Source: Halichondria panicea (taxonomy: Eukaryota; Porifera; Demospongiae; Suberitida; Halichondriidae). From it: a stretch of DNA of 64,000 nucleotides. Each line of letters opens with the position of its first letter. The first letter of the stretch is position 1. Of this stretch, positions 20,772-36,420 are shown in pieces. The position numbers were made by a program, and so were the translations under genes. The DNA is taken from positions 4,023,182 through 4,087,181 of the forward strand of contig NC_087384.1 of assembly GCF_963675165.1 (NCBI RefSeq), given 5' to 3'. The notes beneath the pieces were generated by a model. It was not told the origin of the DNA, searched no databases, and saw nothing but the letters and a program-made list of their open reading frames with translations.

Positions 20772-22814
20772 TTAATAAATTTTCCAGATACTGACTCTCT
20801 CATCTTTTGATCCGCAAACAATGAGGTTTGAATTAACAGATTGTGCTGAAGTTTGAATGAAATAACAAGTGTTCACTGTAGAGCTGTGATAGTTGAGTAC
20901 TGCTAAATGTTTGCCCTTCTTTGATCCGAAGATTCGAATCCTATAAACACACAAAATATATAGTGAAATGCATTTACATAATCCATTTCTACAATGTAAG
21001 CTTTGTGCAGTTGAGCAATATAAACGGGATAGCTATAACCTAAAATACAAGCTAGGGCTCTTTATATTTTACCGCCACTAAATCACTTGACTATACACAA
21101 AAAGTTAACCTTCCATCCCAGCCTCCAGTACAGAAAATCTTTCCACCATTGCGAACAGCCAATGATGCGACACCTGGATTTTTTATTTCCACGCTAAACT
21201 TCTTTTGAATCTTGTCCTAAAAATTCATCAATAATGATTAGGTAAATGTATGACAATTAATTTTACCTTAGAAAAATACACTTTCTCTACAATGTTAGTA
21301 GCAGAACCAGCAACAATGCTACTTTTCTCACTGTCCATAGCCATGCACATTACTGTGTGGAAATGGCATATTGAGTTTATACACATCGTCCCACCCTTAT
21401 ATATAAACGAGAGCACTACATATGACGTGTACCTCATGCAGAGCAGAAAACACCCTACCTGGTTCCAAGAAAAGCTTGATTGATGCCAGCTCTTTTTGAC
21501 ATTGCCTAGTGTCCCACAGTACTATGCTACCATCTTCAAACCCTCCGAAAACGTATGTCACACCAGTTGATTCCTCATTGTACATACACACGCACATGCA
21601 CATTCCTAATGAGGGCTGAGTAAATTTGTATGATATATGAGTAACGGATACCTCTATCTCCAGGTGTTTCAACAGACAAAGTAGTCATACAGGATTGAGT
21701 TTTGTAATCATATACATTGACCTACACAAAAACAACAGAATTCTGTACATACTAAGCTCACATGACTGTACGATTACCTTTCCACGCTCAAAATGAGCAA
21801 CAACAAAACAGTCCATACTCAGATTCGATTGTATGGCACCTATTGAAAGAGTCCAGTACAATATAATTATATACACCAAATAATTATATAGATCTAGTAG
21901 ACCTTGCATGTACAGTCAATCTTATTATTGTTCACTCTACATTTTAATATAATATCGGGTTTCAAATGCCAATGCAAAGTGCGGATTTTTGCATAGCTAA
22001 CAGAAGGACTCACAAGGGAGAAGGGTCTACGTGCATACAAGCTGTGTCATTTGCAAATGGTTAACTACATTTGAACACAGTATTGTTATGCCTCGAAGCG
22101 TAGCCACACGAGAGATTATACGATAAAAATTACTGCATGTGTGTCTGTTCCAGCTGTAACTGCTTCACGGTTGCAATGCGACGAAAACTAACAGCGGCTT
22201 TGAATTTAGCCACGTTCCTCTTGGATTTTGATCCGTGGATTTGCAAACGAATTAATAATTAATTTAAGCACAGAAAGTAGTATCTAAAAGAAAGTATATA
22301 AATTATAACTGAGAAGAAAAGACTTGTATATAATTATACATCTATTATAATTGTAGTGTTTTGTCAGTGTAAGGGTTTGTTGCGCTTTCTATATGGCTTA
22401 CAGACTATAGACTATGCTTTTGACAATACTTTTTGACCGAAAGCAAAACATGGCGAGAGGCATTAGCACAGTGCAGATTGCACCACTCGTAATTATAGTG
22501 TATAGTTGCCCCACAAATTTACACACAAGTACGTACCTTCTGCAAGTACTGCTAGTTTACAGAATCCTGTTCTGTCAATACTCATTGATGATAGCTGACA
22601 CTCCTTTTCAAGATCCCAGGCAGTGACTACATTGCTACGCAACTGGCTAAAGCATGGGAATCAATTATGCTCGTGGTGAATTGATCTTAGTTACCTTAAC
22701 AGATAATTATTGGTCGGTAATGAGTTCACGGAGAGTATTGGGTTATCACAATCCTGATACCAAAGTTCTCGTTTTGATGAAAGGTCCCACAAACCAATAC
22801 GTCCAAATGTAGTT
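20772..22814 (-). CDS. GNB1L: GNB1L-like WD40 protein (5' exon uncertain)
   Basis: Exons on the minus strand are 22,814-22,701, 22,634-22,537, 21,839-21,778, 21,721-21,652, 21,605-21,459, 21,352-21,267, 21,216-21,110 and 20,940-20,772; all junctions keep phase. WD40 repeats end in LWDLSSKREL, AWDLEKECQ, LWDTRQCQKE and IWKIY. Features specific to GNB1L are GMCMC before FGGFEDGSIVLWD, EPVMCMAMDSEKSSIVAGSA, NPGVASLAVRNGGKI and the C-terminus CGSKDERVSIWKIY. GNB1L is a short WD40 protein linked in vertebrates to PIKK stability and TELO2-type factors (family knowledge). The first WD blade is incomplete: a candidate first exon, MAELSR at 23,941-23,925 before a GTAAGA donor, exists, but the joining exon was not found. 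The intron between 21,652 and 21,605 is only about 46 bases. Confidence 0.85.
22085..22270 (+). repeat. Family C' repeat copy
   Basis: It starts TATGCCTCGAAGCGTAGCC and includes GGTTGCAATGCGACG and AACGAAAAC-type blocks that recur at 44,870-45,130 and 59,390-59,700, and in inverse orientation at 23,225-23,400. It lies in a GNB1L intron. Confidence 0.65.
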
Positions 22815-24181
22815 CTGTAGAATCAGTTCAAAGCAGCCATAAATATTATGGATTATAGTCACTCGACAGTAAAAGAGGGCAATAATAATTGTCTGAACAC
22901 TTCCCTGGCCTCACCTAACCCTTTTCTATATAGCCCAGCTAACCACCTTAGGTAGTACTAGCTAGCTAACGCTAAACTCAAGCCTCCCCCTTCGTAGACT
23001 AGCTGCCATCTGATTCTCATCAAACATAACTAACAACCACTAACTACATTAATTGCAGGAAAATGTGTCTTTCTACAGTGCATGCACTTCATCTAAAATA
23101 AGGTGCCGCTTTTTAATAAAGAGTTCACAAGGGCTGCTGGCTTCTGGCTGTACAGCTTTGCAGCTCTTTTCTAGCTAACAAACAGCTAGCGCTTTAGTAA
23201 GGCTAACTCGAATAGAAAGGATGTGCGAACAGATGATGCTACAGAAGAGACTGTAGCACTGTAGCCATAACTCGAGAAAGAAGCTTTAGTGTGCAAATCT
23301 ACGTATTAAAATCCAAGAGAACATGGTTTCTTTAGAAGCTGTTAGTTTTCGTCACATTGCAACCGTTAAGCAATTTACAGCTGGAATACACACACACACA
23401 CACATCAGCTTTACTGTACCCCTGGCATAATTATATTTTGCGAAAGTATGCAAAGCAAGAAAAATACTTTAAAGAGCCCATCATTATTAGTAAAACCAGT
23501 AGGTTTTACATAGGATTGGCAGTGGGTTTGCCCGTGTTTAGCACTATTTCACTTATTTTGACTCATGTTCAAACTGTTCTATCTCTGCAGGGAAAGGCCA
23601 CATCAAGAAACTGAATGAACAGATAGTTTATTTAGCCTTTGTATCTCTCATTTCATAATCCATGAACCTTTTAAATGTATGAATATTGTCATTTTAAAAA
23701 TAGCACTATTTCGACGTTTCACCGCTCGTTGTCTGACTAAGTAAGTAAGTAAGAAAGTAAGTAAGTGAGTAAGTTTCTTGCCCAGCATTTACTCCAAATA
23801 CAGCCATCTCCAGGACATTCTGCACAGGGTTTCCAAACGACTACAACCTGGATTACAAAGCGCTTCTTCAGATTTGCGATTGCTTCCACGAGGCAGATGA
23901 CCTCTCAGTCTCTATTTCTCTTACCTAGACAATTCCGCCATCTTTAATGACTCAGCAATTGCGTTGTGGCCAAAATAGATAGGCGTGGCTAAGAAACCGT
24001 GCGCCTAAAATCAGCTTTTCCAGAGCCGGCCTGAGGTGTTGCTTTTCTTCACACTGCTCAGCTCTAGCTCCCATTCTCTGACAAGCATGCTATATGCACT
24101 GGCTATATATCATGCTCTTAAAAAGGCTGTCATTTAATACTGATTCACAAATTCAATATATATCAAGCAATATTACTCTTG
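22815..24181. other. Repeat-rich spacer or long first intron of GNB1L
   Basis: It contains an inverted C' copy (about 23,225-23,400), a short CA run (about 23,388-23,403) and a GTAA-type tetranucleotide run at 23,741-23,770. A candidate minus-strand start codon with a good context lies at 23,941. Confidence 0.5.
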
Positions 24182-24720
24182 CTAGAAAAACATTTGCAAT
24201 GTGAAAAATTGCTAGGACTAGGATTGGCCAGGGGAACCACAAAAAAGCGTGGAAACAAGAAATCAGACGAGAGCATAACTCCAATCCGTTACAACGTCAT
24301 GAACATGTACAATACATAGTATATAGACTGTGTTTCAGATCCATCTACCAGCTTCCATCCACCACATCATTCCATGCAGGTCACCAGTACGGTCCGTGCA
24401 TGTTACTACGCATGGATGGACTGTGTGTACCTGTGCTCAACACTGCATGTATTAGGAACATCAATTCATCACAAATCATCATCATTATATGCCCGCACAT
24501 TCCAAAATGGATGTATAATAAAAGGATTGGTCATCACCCCACCAGTAAAAATTGCGTATTTATATTATATTGGCCGGGAAAACATGGAAAACTACCAGTA
24601 CATGTGATTGACGTTGTAACGGATTGGAGTTATGCTCTCGTCTGATTTCTTGTTTCCACGCTTTTTTGTGGTTCCCCTGGCCAATCCTAGCAATTTTTCA
24701 CATTGCAAATGTTTTTCTAG
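24182..24720. mobile_element. MITE with about 125-base inverted ends
   Basis: The left end CTAGAAAAACATTTGCAATG and the right end at 24,720 are inverse copies, extending about 125 bases inward with few differences. The middle is unrelated and non-coding. It is a distinct family from A to F in this window. Confidence 0.75.
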
Positions 24721-25519
24721 TCGGATTTCAAATACGAAATAAGGCGCCGCACTAGTGTATGCAAAACAAGAGTTATAGACTGGAAACCACTCCCGCTGGC
24801 CAGCTGCCGTGTTGAGAGTTGTCCCGTTGTAGTACAAACCACAAAATGCGTGGGTGATATTACTTTAGCCTCGATAACAGACCGCCAGTGATGTGTTTAT
24901 ACTCGAGGCTTGAAAGGGGGGTTTCAAGTCTATAAATTAATATAGGAGAAATGTCCAGGTGGTGCCTTATTGGAAGGGGGCAGAAAAAGTAACGGTAGGT
25001 GGTGGCGGTTTTTATACATGTACAGTCATGGACAAACATTATTATGACATTTTAATACATTTTTCTGCTCTGCGAAAGCAGGAACAACCTTATTCTCACC
25101 CAGTAATAAGATATCCACTACTAGCACTAGAGAAGGTAACAAACTGGAGATCTGTCACCTCTCCTGCACGAGGACGAAGTGTGTACAGTGGATCTGGGGG
25201 ACAAGGGATGGAGTCATCACTCATTCTGGTAAAAGATCATCACAATCACAAATAACTTAACTCCAAGTAGACTAGGTAATGTAGTGTATCCTATATTAGA
25301 GAAATATCGGCTTGGGATTTTCTGAGTGGAAAAGATGGGTGGGGCTGCGCTGGAGATGGATGCTCTGTGGGGTGACTTTCTGTTTACCGTTCGGTACGGT
25401 AGCACCTCGGACCTCAGCTGATGGTGCACGAGTTTGCTGACATAACAAGGAGTGTCTGCCTCCTGTTTCACCGGTAGGCCTTACTGTACTTGAATCTTAG
25501 GCTTGCTAAACACCCAATA
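24721..25519. other. Upstream region of SQLE
   Basis: No supported exon. A plus-strand open frame at 24,959-25,255 has no recognisable domain or splice signals and may be part of the 5' region. Confidence 0.4.
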
Positions 25520-29085
<3,566 letters not shown>

Positions 29086-30122
29086 AAGTCTAACATTAGT
29101 TTTTTAATGACTATTTATTATTCTCATCTGTCAACAACAGTCATACTTTCTTGGCTTTGTACCCTAAGGTGACACATTTGCGCGAGTATTAATTTCTGCG
29201 AATGAGAGTATAAAATCGTAAAAATGTGTACGCACAGTGCATTCAGTAAATAAACGCAATTTGGTGTGTATTGGTGCATAAATGTAAATATTTTGGGGTT
29301 GGAACATTTCTAGGAAAATATGATGATTGTATTGTGTTGGTGAACGAATTATCTAAAACATATCCAAAAAGATTTCCATGGCAACCAAAGGTGGTGGGTA
29401 TGTGTTGGTTTATATAACACTAATATTTTTAGTGAACAATCGCTTAGCAATGAAAAAGACCAATCGTTTTCAGCTAAGGCTTGGAACTTTGGCACAACAT
29501 TCCTGAATAGTTAACCTAACATATGCATGGTTACGTATAGCGTACATAAGTACACGTACTGATTAATACTCAATTATGGGGTATTTTGGGTGCCTTTTCG
29601 CTTAGCGATGGAACTCAAGCAAATTTGTCGTCTAAGGTCTAACTGTTTTTGCACTTTAATTGTTAATAAATTTTCTATCTAAAAATGTGTCCAGAAATAT
29701 TTTAGTTCCTGCAGAAATATTTGATGTTACACATATTTTTTTACGATCACCCCCATTTTCACCTAAAACGATTTCCCACTACAACAACTTTTGAGGAAAT
29801 ATTTTTGAATAATATTGTAGCTTATTCATTCACCTATACAATAATTATGGTACCAGCACAATTTCTTAGAAATGTTCCAATCTTGAGATACATTTAAGTA
29901 CAACTACTCACCCTATTGCGGTATTTACTCTCTAAGCTGAAGGCACTGACATGTACATGTACTTGCAGATCATTGGAAATTGCAATTAAAACCACTTGCG
30001 AGTAATTAAATGATTTCGCAACTTAAGCAAGATCTAGAATTAAATACCAGTAAAATGAGCTAAACAGTGACATCGCAAACAGTCAGTCAATTTTTAAGAT
30101 GTCCATCGAAAGACATACATAA
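29086..30122. other. Spacer between SQLE and the coiled-coil gene
   Basis: No exon seen. It contains fragments resembling repeats seen elsewhere (for example TGTGTACGCACAGTGCATTC at about 29,226-29,245), and the two flanking genes converge here. Confidence 0.5.
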
Positions 30123-32299
30123 TTACTTGGTTTTCTGTTGCTGTAGTTTCACTTTTTCTTGCTGGTTCTATTTGAGAAAGACATGTTGTCATTTAATGTT
30201 GCTAGCAGCAAAGGTACGTATGCATGATTATAATGTACCTGGTGTTGAAGGAACTTGATCCTTGCTAGCATGTAGTCATCTTCACCAGCACTAGTGCGTA
30301 GTGCATTATGAACCTTCTCATTCAACATATCTGAAATTGGATAACAATTAGTGCAGGAGACTGTACTATACACATGCATGATTTCCACTCACGGATTTCT
30401 TTTTCATGGGTAGCTTGCTGTCTAGCCAGTTCTTTTTTCAGCAGCTGTATCTATTTAAAAGGAGACATAGTCCTGACTCAAGAATCGTTCATCAGCTAAT
30501 TGTAGCTAGTGCCAAGACTCAGTACACATCCTAATTTGACAAGGGTTACCAGACAAAATACCTTCTCTTCAAGTGACTTTATTACTGCATTGTGCTTCTT
30601 GTTCAAGCTTGACACAATTTCCTCCGAATCACCTACCAAACTTTTCAACTGTGTTTCTAGTTTCTTGACTTCTTCTTTAGTGGCTGACAGTGTGGTTGTA
30701 TTGGAAGCTAGCTGAGCCTGCAAAACAAAATGCTCATATAGAGCATTCACCCCGTGCGTGAGCTTCATTGCACGCGCACAGCAAATAACTTTTTCCCGTA
30801 TACCTTATTATAACATTATTATTATGGGGAATGATTGTTAATATAAAGCATCGATTAGAAAACAGTGTTTTTTGTCGCCTTCAAGTAGCCTGTTATTTTT
30901 GATCACCTACTGTCTCATTATAAGTTAAAGCAGTCCATAAAAGTGTTTAGTTTGCTCAAACAGCTACATGTACGTAGCTCATTTTTGTGTTCACACCCCC
31001 CGATCACTCTACCACTGCTGCATGTGCACGCACGGGGTAATCACTATAACTACAAAAACCGCAATACTTACGTATGACAAGTATGTAGCCTATGTAGCCA
31101 CTTTACCTTAAGCTTAGAAATTTCTAATGCCATTTTTCTGTTCTCCGACGTCTTTTGGTTCATCTGACTAGTGGAATTCTTCTGCAGTTGCTGTGACAAT
31201 TCCTTTTCTGAAATGATATCTCCGGACAACTTCTGTAGCTTCTCAGTCATCTTAGATACCTGGAATTTAACAACATCCTCATGCAATCCCGAACTGCACA
31301 TCATAACAATTAGTCTATAGCAGCACATGTACACTGAGCCTACTGCTATAATTATAAGTACACAATTTTAAATCCTTGAAATCACCAACCTTTATGGCTT
31401 CTGCAATACTTATAGATACATGGGTCAAAATTAAATACCTTTTCTTGGTACTCTTTAATAAGTTTTGACTGTTCAATTGATTTTTTCCTCAGGGCATCCA
31501 TCTCTGTACTGGATTTGTCTGACTTGGATTTTGAGTCTTCACGCGTAGAGCTAAGCTCATTTTCCTTTGATTTCAGTTCTCCTTTAACTCTGGTGAGTTC
31601 TTCCTGTAGTGATTGGTGTCGCTTTTCGGCCGCAACCAAGTCAACACTCTGCTTGGTATTCTGACTGGCTAGTGCTGCTTCTCTCTCTGTTAGTCTCTTT
31701 AGTTGCGCGGTTGCTATAGCCAGTTCCTCTTTCTCTTTTAAAAGATTTCTCTTGAAGGCTCCCTCCTTTGATTCCATCAAATCAACCACTACAGTAAAGG
31801 TATAAAATTATCGTAGGTATGCAGATACTTGTGACAAATCTTACTTCCTTTCCAGAGAGTCTCGACAGCAGTTTGCATTCTTATTTCGACTGTCTGTGCC
31901 TGTATGAAAATGTATATATACATGCATATACATTATTTGGTACAAAACCGACTAGCTCTAATAATTTAATCGTCGTAGACAGCTAGTGAATTACAAGAAT
32001 TTGATAGCATGACCCAAATCAGTTGAGAATCAACCTCATGATCATGGACCCACCATGTAGAGCACATGCATGCAATGCTCATTGTATATACTTATATACA
32101 TGCAACCATGCACCTCATCAAGTAAGTGGTGCATGGAGTCCTTGAGCTCTGACTTGGCTGTGTGCAGGTATTGGGATTCGTCCTGGTTGGAGGTTATAGG
32201 TGGGAGTTTGGCCAGTCGTGAGGGGGACATGAGGCGTTGGGGAGAGTGAAGGGGGACGACTGGGGCATGAACTAGGGGTGTGCTCACACTACTATCCAT
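30123..32299 (-). CDS. Coiled-coil protein of unknown function
   Basis: Eight exons join in phase: 32,299-32,114, 31,899-31,845, 31,788-31,439, 31,259-31,107, 30,717-30,562, 30,450-30,393, 30,330-30,239 and 30,140-30,123, giving about 355 residues. The first 40 residues are Ser/Pro-rich (SPSRLAKLPPITSNQ). The rest is almost continuous heptad-type coiled coil rich in Leu, Glu, Lys and Gln (for example KEKEELAIATAQLKRLTERE and KKLETQLKSLVGDSEEIV), ending LQHQQQKTK. Most exons break at phase 0, as in many long coiled-coil genes. It could be a ciliary or centrosomal scaffold by composition, but I do not recognise the family and assign no role. The last 18-base exon is supported by its acceptor, phase and immediate stop, and is the weakest part. 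Confidence 0.75.
30746..31040. mobile_element. Family F MITE in an intron
   Basis: The ends ATTCACCCCGTGCGTG and GCACGCACGGGGTAAT are inverse copies. An inner block (CAGTCCAT ... GTTTGCTCAAACAGCT) recurs as a fragment at 55,825-55,945. Confidence 0.65.
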
Positions 32300-32626
32300 T
32301 CCTTAACAGTTGATAGCTGAAAGAGCTATGACTGACTAACATCAGCTAGTTATAATTGATGATCATCAATTAGAGACAGGTGGTTGCCATAATAGATACT
32401 TGACAACACAACAGACAATAATTCATTAGATATTCATAACAATCAATGAATAGGGTATTATTGAAGCAACAAAAACAAGTATCACAGGTGAGTATAACCG
32501 TAGATTTATCTATAGGGACTAGCTAAAGGTAATTATATGCATTAGGATGGACATACCGGGAAGTGTTCACATTCACGATATAGCTGCTTATGCATTATTA
32601 CTTAAAACAATGCTTACTCTAGGGTG

Positions 32627-33664
32627 TTACTTAGGAGGAGTTTTGAACAGTCCTCTTTTAACGACATTGACTCTCTCCACTCTCTTCTCATCCTTTGTCT
32701 TGGGCAGTGGTAGCTGGGAGCCGGGAGTAGGTGCAGGGGTATTGCTAAAATAGTCGCTCTTCAGTGCTTGAGTTGCTGTGCATCTCTTTGAAGGATCCAA
32801 TGTGAGACACCAATCTAACAGTTGAATTAGGTCATTGCTGGCAGCTGTAAAGATCTCTTCAGATGAAATACCAGACATTTCATTGTATTTCACAAAATCA
32901 GGCAGTTTTGTCACCCCAGGCCATGTTTCCTCTGAGGGTGTTCCTCGTACCTCAAATATCTTTGTGAGCTGAGACAGGTCTGTATCACCAGGTAGGAAAG
33001 GTGCTCCTATCGTTAGCTCAGCGGCAATGCAGCCTAAAGCCCAAATGTCTACACCAGTACCATACAACCGTGCACCAAATAAAAGCTCAGGGCTTCTGTA
33101 CCATCGGGTAACTACATGATGAGTTAGAGGTCTTGATGGGCTCCCAAACGCCTTGGCCAATCCAAAATCGGTGATTTTAAGCACACCAACATTATTAATT
33201 AGGAGGTTGTTAGGCTTCAAATCGCGATGAAGAATCCAGTACTTGTGAAGGTATTCTAGTCCCTGCAACATCATTACCAGATATGCCTTGATGTTCGCCG
33301 GGGATAGGATAATGGTGGGATCACGAATAATCATTTCGAGGTCTGTATCCATGTAATCGAAGATTAAACTGATATTTGATTTATGTCCGAATACATTCTT
33401 AAGGCTGATTATATTTGGATGGCTAAGTTCTTGGAGTAATTTGATCTCTCGAAGAGCAGTCCTATTAATCCCATCCTTGGCCTCAGAGGTAATACCCAAT
33501 TTGATTTTCTTAACTGCAACAATCTGCCCATGATCTTCTGTGTCTTCAGCCTTGTACACAGTAGCAAATTGTCCTTCTCCAAGGAAGTCTATCTTTCTGT
33601 ACCGCTTGGTCATCCCGCCATGTGAGCTCTGTAGCTTGACCACACCCTTCTGCTGAGTTTGCAA
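32627..33664 (-). CDS. CDK7: Cyclin-dependent kinase 7 (CAK kinase), intronless
   Basis: 345 residues in one exon. CDK7 with cyclin H and MAT1 forms the CDK-activating kinase and part of TFIIH, phosphorylating CDK T-loops and the RNA polymerase II CTD. The kinase domain is complete: Gly-rich loop LGEGQFATV (28-36), Lys52, [20 protein letters not shown] in place of [15 protein letters not shown] from 146, DFG at 166-168, and both activating sites in the T-loop (Ser175 in FGSPS, Thr181 in [11 protein letters not shown]). The C-terminus [17 protein letters not shown] is the CDK7-specific segment. SPELL replaces the usual APELL. A second Met at residue 18 could also start the protein; the first ATG is kept because it lies just 60 bases from the divergent neighbour. 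No introns, unlike the neighbours. Confidence 0.96.
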   Translation of the reverse strand: MQTQQKGVVKLQSSHGGMTKRYRKIDFLGEGQFATVYKAEDTEDHGQIVAVKKIKLGITSEAKDGINRTALREIKLLQELSHPNIISLKNVFGHKSNISLIFDYMDTDLEMIIRDPTIILSPANIKAYLVMMLQGLEYLHKYWILHRDLKPNNLLINNVGVLKITDFGLAKAFGSPSRPLTHHVVTRWYRSPELLFGARLYGTGVDIWALGCIAAELTIGAPFLPGDTDLSQLTKIFEVRGTPSEETWPGVTKLPDFVKYNEMSGISSEEIFTAASNDLIQLLDWCLTLDPSKRCTATQALKSDYFSNTPAPTPGSQLPLPKTKDEKRVERVNVVKRGLFKTPPK

Positions 33665-33724
33665 TCACAACACAGGAAACACAAAAATCATCAACTTGTC
33701 AACAGAGAAAGAAGAATTAGAAAA
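33665..33724. promoter_or_regulatory. Very short bidirectional promoter/5'UTR gap
   Basis: Only 60 bases separate the CDK7 start codon (minus strand) from the dispanin start codon (plus strand), so promoter and leader sequences must overlap. No TATA-like element is obvious. The function is inferred from layout. Confidence 0.55.
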
Positions 33725-35038
33725 ATGGGTAAGCTTTTATAGACTTTCTATGCTCATATTTTCATTTACCTTTTGTATGTAAACTTTTTACACAGCAGAA
33801 GAAAGGCCAATGCTGTATGACTCTCTTAGTGAAGAGGATGGTCAACCACCTCCATACACTGATCAGCCGAAGGCTAGCTCCAAGTCGTCTAAGGTTAAAG
33901 TGATGTTAGAAAACCTTAGTGTCGCAGTGACGTACACGTACATACGTTCGACTGCTTGCCCAGACTGATTCACTGCGATTAATTCCCAATCAGGTACACA
34001 AGTTCAGTTTGGATCAGAGTCCTGCAGTGAAGATGCAGGATGCTCCCCTCAGTACAATATACGTGGGTCTGTTTGCCACAATCTGCTGTATATGGCCCTG
34101 TGGACTTGTTGCAGTGATCATCGGATTGCAGGTGAGTGGGGTACCATAATTGTATGGTTGCCTTGTCTCAGCAATGAGAAAAACGAGATCCAGGTACATT
34201 GTACATGACCTTAAACCACCCCCTTAGAAATCAGAATGCTGTCCTTGAAATAAGTCGGTAGTGTTGGCCTACTACGTAATAGTATTATGTTTGGACACTT
34301 CTAATTACCATGACACTTATTCTGGGCAATTTATTTCCACTCTGATGCTGAGTGAAAAGTTAACATACAATCCAAGCACCATAGCGTTTATAGCTAGCAT
34401 AGAGCTCTATCGTTAGCTAGCTTGAGGTTTAATTTCAGTCGCAGATCGCATCCAACTGGTGCTCTTTAATGGCCTGTTCCAATTTCTATAATAATTACTG
34501 TTAGAACATGTACAATAATTAGTGTAGGAGCTCCAAAATTGTGTTAAGTCTTATTGAAAGTGAAAGGATCTTCAATGTAGTATACAGTCTAATACATGTT
34601 CCTGCCTCAATAGACAAACAATAACAACTATACAGCCTCAATGAGTGTGTAGTACTTTATAGCGTAATTCGTATACAGTTATGGTTTCGGTACTACCACA
34701 ATAGCTTTCACCACTATTCTGAAATAAATGTAGAGTTTTTGTTTGATTTGTGGTGATGTGCCAGTTTTTAACTTTATACAGTATACTTTCCACTCTAATA
34801 TATTTGTTGCTTCGTTCGTAAGCACTGTTTTCTAATGCAGGCTCTCCAAGCCTATTACCGTGGTGATCTGCACGAGTCTCGCCGTAAGAACACCATTTCC
34901 AAGAGGTTTACTATTACCAGTGTCGTACTGGGGATAGTCCTGATCATTGCATGTCTGGCTCTGTTTGTTATGGAGTTCATAGCAATTACAAATTTGCCTA
35001 AAAGTACCGGTCAAAGTCGACCAATTTCCATCAGTTGA
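33725..35038 (+). CDS. CD225/dispanin-family membrane protein
   Basis: Four exons (33,725-33,728, 33,796-33,893, 33,994-34,131 and 34,841-35,038) join in phase to give 145 residues. Exon 1 contributes only ATGG. The N-terminus is acidic and Pro-rich with a PPPYT motif that could bind WW domains. A first hydrophobic segment, STIYVGLFATICCIWPCGLV, and a second, SVVLGIVLIIACLALFVMEF, flank a loop with YYRGDLHESRRKN. This matches the CD225/dispanin pattern (Cys-Cys near the first helix, a GD in the loop), the group that includes IFITM and PRRT proteins. Members sit in plasma or endosomal membranes and alter membrane fusion or vesicle traffic. The exact subfamily is not resolved. Confidence 0.82.
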
Positions 35039-35262
35039 TTTCAGTCAGTTATATATATACATGTATAATTATGTAACACTGATTACTTTAATAATTGTGT
35101 AGCGTACGTTGTACAGACTATTACTGTTTGTTATAAGTTAAATAATACATGTAATGTAGCATGCGAGTTAAATATAACATTGGGTTATGTTTTGCCCTTA
35201 AATTCCATGCCAACGCACTGCTGTATTATACATAACAATATTTAGAGTCAAGTCAACACAAT

Positions 35263-35396
35263 AAATATCTCACAAACACATTGAGATAATGGTGTCACTT
35301 AAACTTTCTACAAAATCAATAACCATTGTAAATATCTCACAAACACATCGAGATAATGGTGTCACCTAAACTTTCTACAAAATCAATAACCATTGT
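35263..35396. repeat. 67-base tandem duplication across the 3' end of the phosphatase gene
   Basis: Two near-identical 67-base units, 35,263-35,329 and 35,330-35,396, differ at a few bases. The right unit contains the last codons and stop of the minus-strand phosphatase; the left unit lies downstream of its stop. Confidence 0.85.
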
Positions 35397-36044
35397 TTTT
35401 GCTTTACAAGACTGTTCATTATCCTGTATCATTCCAGCTAAGGTGTAACCTTTCCTGCAAACCAGCACATCGTTATCAGATAGCCTCAGGGCAGGACAAT
35501 AGTCTCCTTTTCCATCTCCGACATATACGACCTTGCTGTAGGCTGGTCTGCTGTTCAGGTAGTCTGTAAGAACTTGCCCCTTGCACAAGTTGGCACTGCA
35601 GTGTGGACAAGAATGGCTGTGGTAGTGCTGAATGTGAAGACGATCAGTTGAGTCGAAATGAGCCGGGTTTGAGAAAATATCTTTGAATACTTGCCTCACT
35701 CCACACTCCGTCAGAATGTGCTCAATAAAAAGAGTGTTGGCATCGGATACGATAATAGCATCTGCGTGTCTGGCTTTTCCCACGGCTGTAATTGCCTTGT
35801 GCGCTTGTTCGTACAGCTTTGCCTGTCTGACGTGAGAGATCAGTTCAGCTTTTGAGACTCCTTTGTCATGAATGAGCCCAGCGGTATGGTCCATGAGGTC
35901 GGTCCAGCAGGGATACCGTTTACGAAGGCTGTGCATGTCTTTTTGAACTGTTAGGGTGGGATGCACTGACATGATCCAAGTGTCCACATTGTTATCAATC
36001 AGAGTGTGATCAAAATCAAACACAAACAGGGTTCTTTTAATCAT
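35337..36044 (-). CDS. PHOSPHO1/PHOSPHO2-family HAD phosphatase
   Basis: 235 residues, one exon. HAD motif I, FDFDHTL, has nucleophile Asp10 and Asp12. Motif II is SDAN (100-103). The family-specific HSHSCPHCSANLCKG Cys cluster is at about 143-156, and the acidic motif GDGKGDYCP at 176-184. PHOSPHO1 releases phosphate from phosphocholine and phosphoethanolamine; PHOSPHO2 has been reported to act on pyridoxal phosphate. The choice between them cannot be made here, though length and the N-terminus look PHOSPHO2-like. The Cys/His cluster is conserved in the family. The stop lies within a 67-base tandem duplication. Confidence 0.92.
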   Translation of the reverse strand: MIKRTLFVFDFDHTLIDNNVDTWIMSVHPTLTVQKDMHSLRKRYPCWTDLMDHTAGLIHDKGVSKAELISHVRQAKLYEQAHKAITAVGKARHADAIIVSDANTLFIEHILTECGVRQVFKDIFSNPAHFDSTDRLHIQHYHSHSCPHCSANLCKGQVLTDYLNSRPAYSKVVYVGDGKGDYCPALRLSDNDVLVCRKGYTLAGMIQDNEQSCKAKTMVIDFVESLGDTIISMCL

Positions 36045-36308
36045 AATACTACTACCTTATTTACTGGCCGGCTGCCTGTTCAGAGATATAATTATATATA
36101 GATACTTTAACTTATCTCTGGCCTTTAGTTTGGACAGGGTCAAAAGGTCACTAATGAATCATCTTCTTTTTCTTGCCTCCAGTTTTGGTCTAAAGGGCAG
36201 TCGAAAGTAATAATAATTGTCACGAGATGAGCTCCACCAGGTGGAGTTTATTAATAATTATTAATTGTTAGTAATTCACTGCGGGTTTGACACAAGCTAG
36301 CTGTACTG

Positions 36309-36420
36309 TAGCCTCGGTCCCAGGCCGATTTTTTTTTAATAGAACGAAGTTGAAAAATACGTAGGCGACCTAGCGTTCAATTGGAGACGGATCGGCCTGG
36401 GATCGAGGCTAGCTGTACTG
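36309..36420. repeat. Family E palindromic element
   Basis: The arms TAGCCTCGGTCCCAGGCCGA and ATCGGCCTGGGATCGAGGCT are inverse copies around about 60 bases. Confidence 0.7.

Noticed and set aside
20920-20945. TTCGAATCC resembling a tRNA T-loop
   Set aside because: It is coding sequence of the last GNB1L exon and there is no tRNA fold around it.
24959-25255. 98-residue plus-strand open frame upstream of SQLE
   Set aside because: It could be leader sequence, but there is no donor site linking it to SQLE and no domain.
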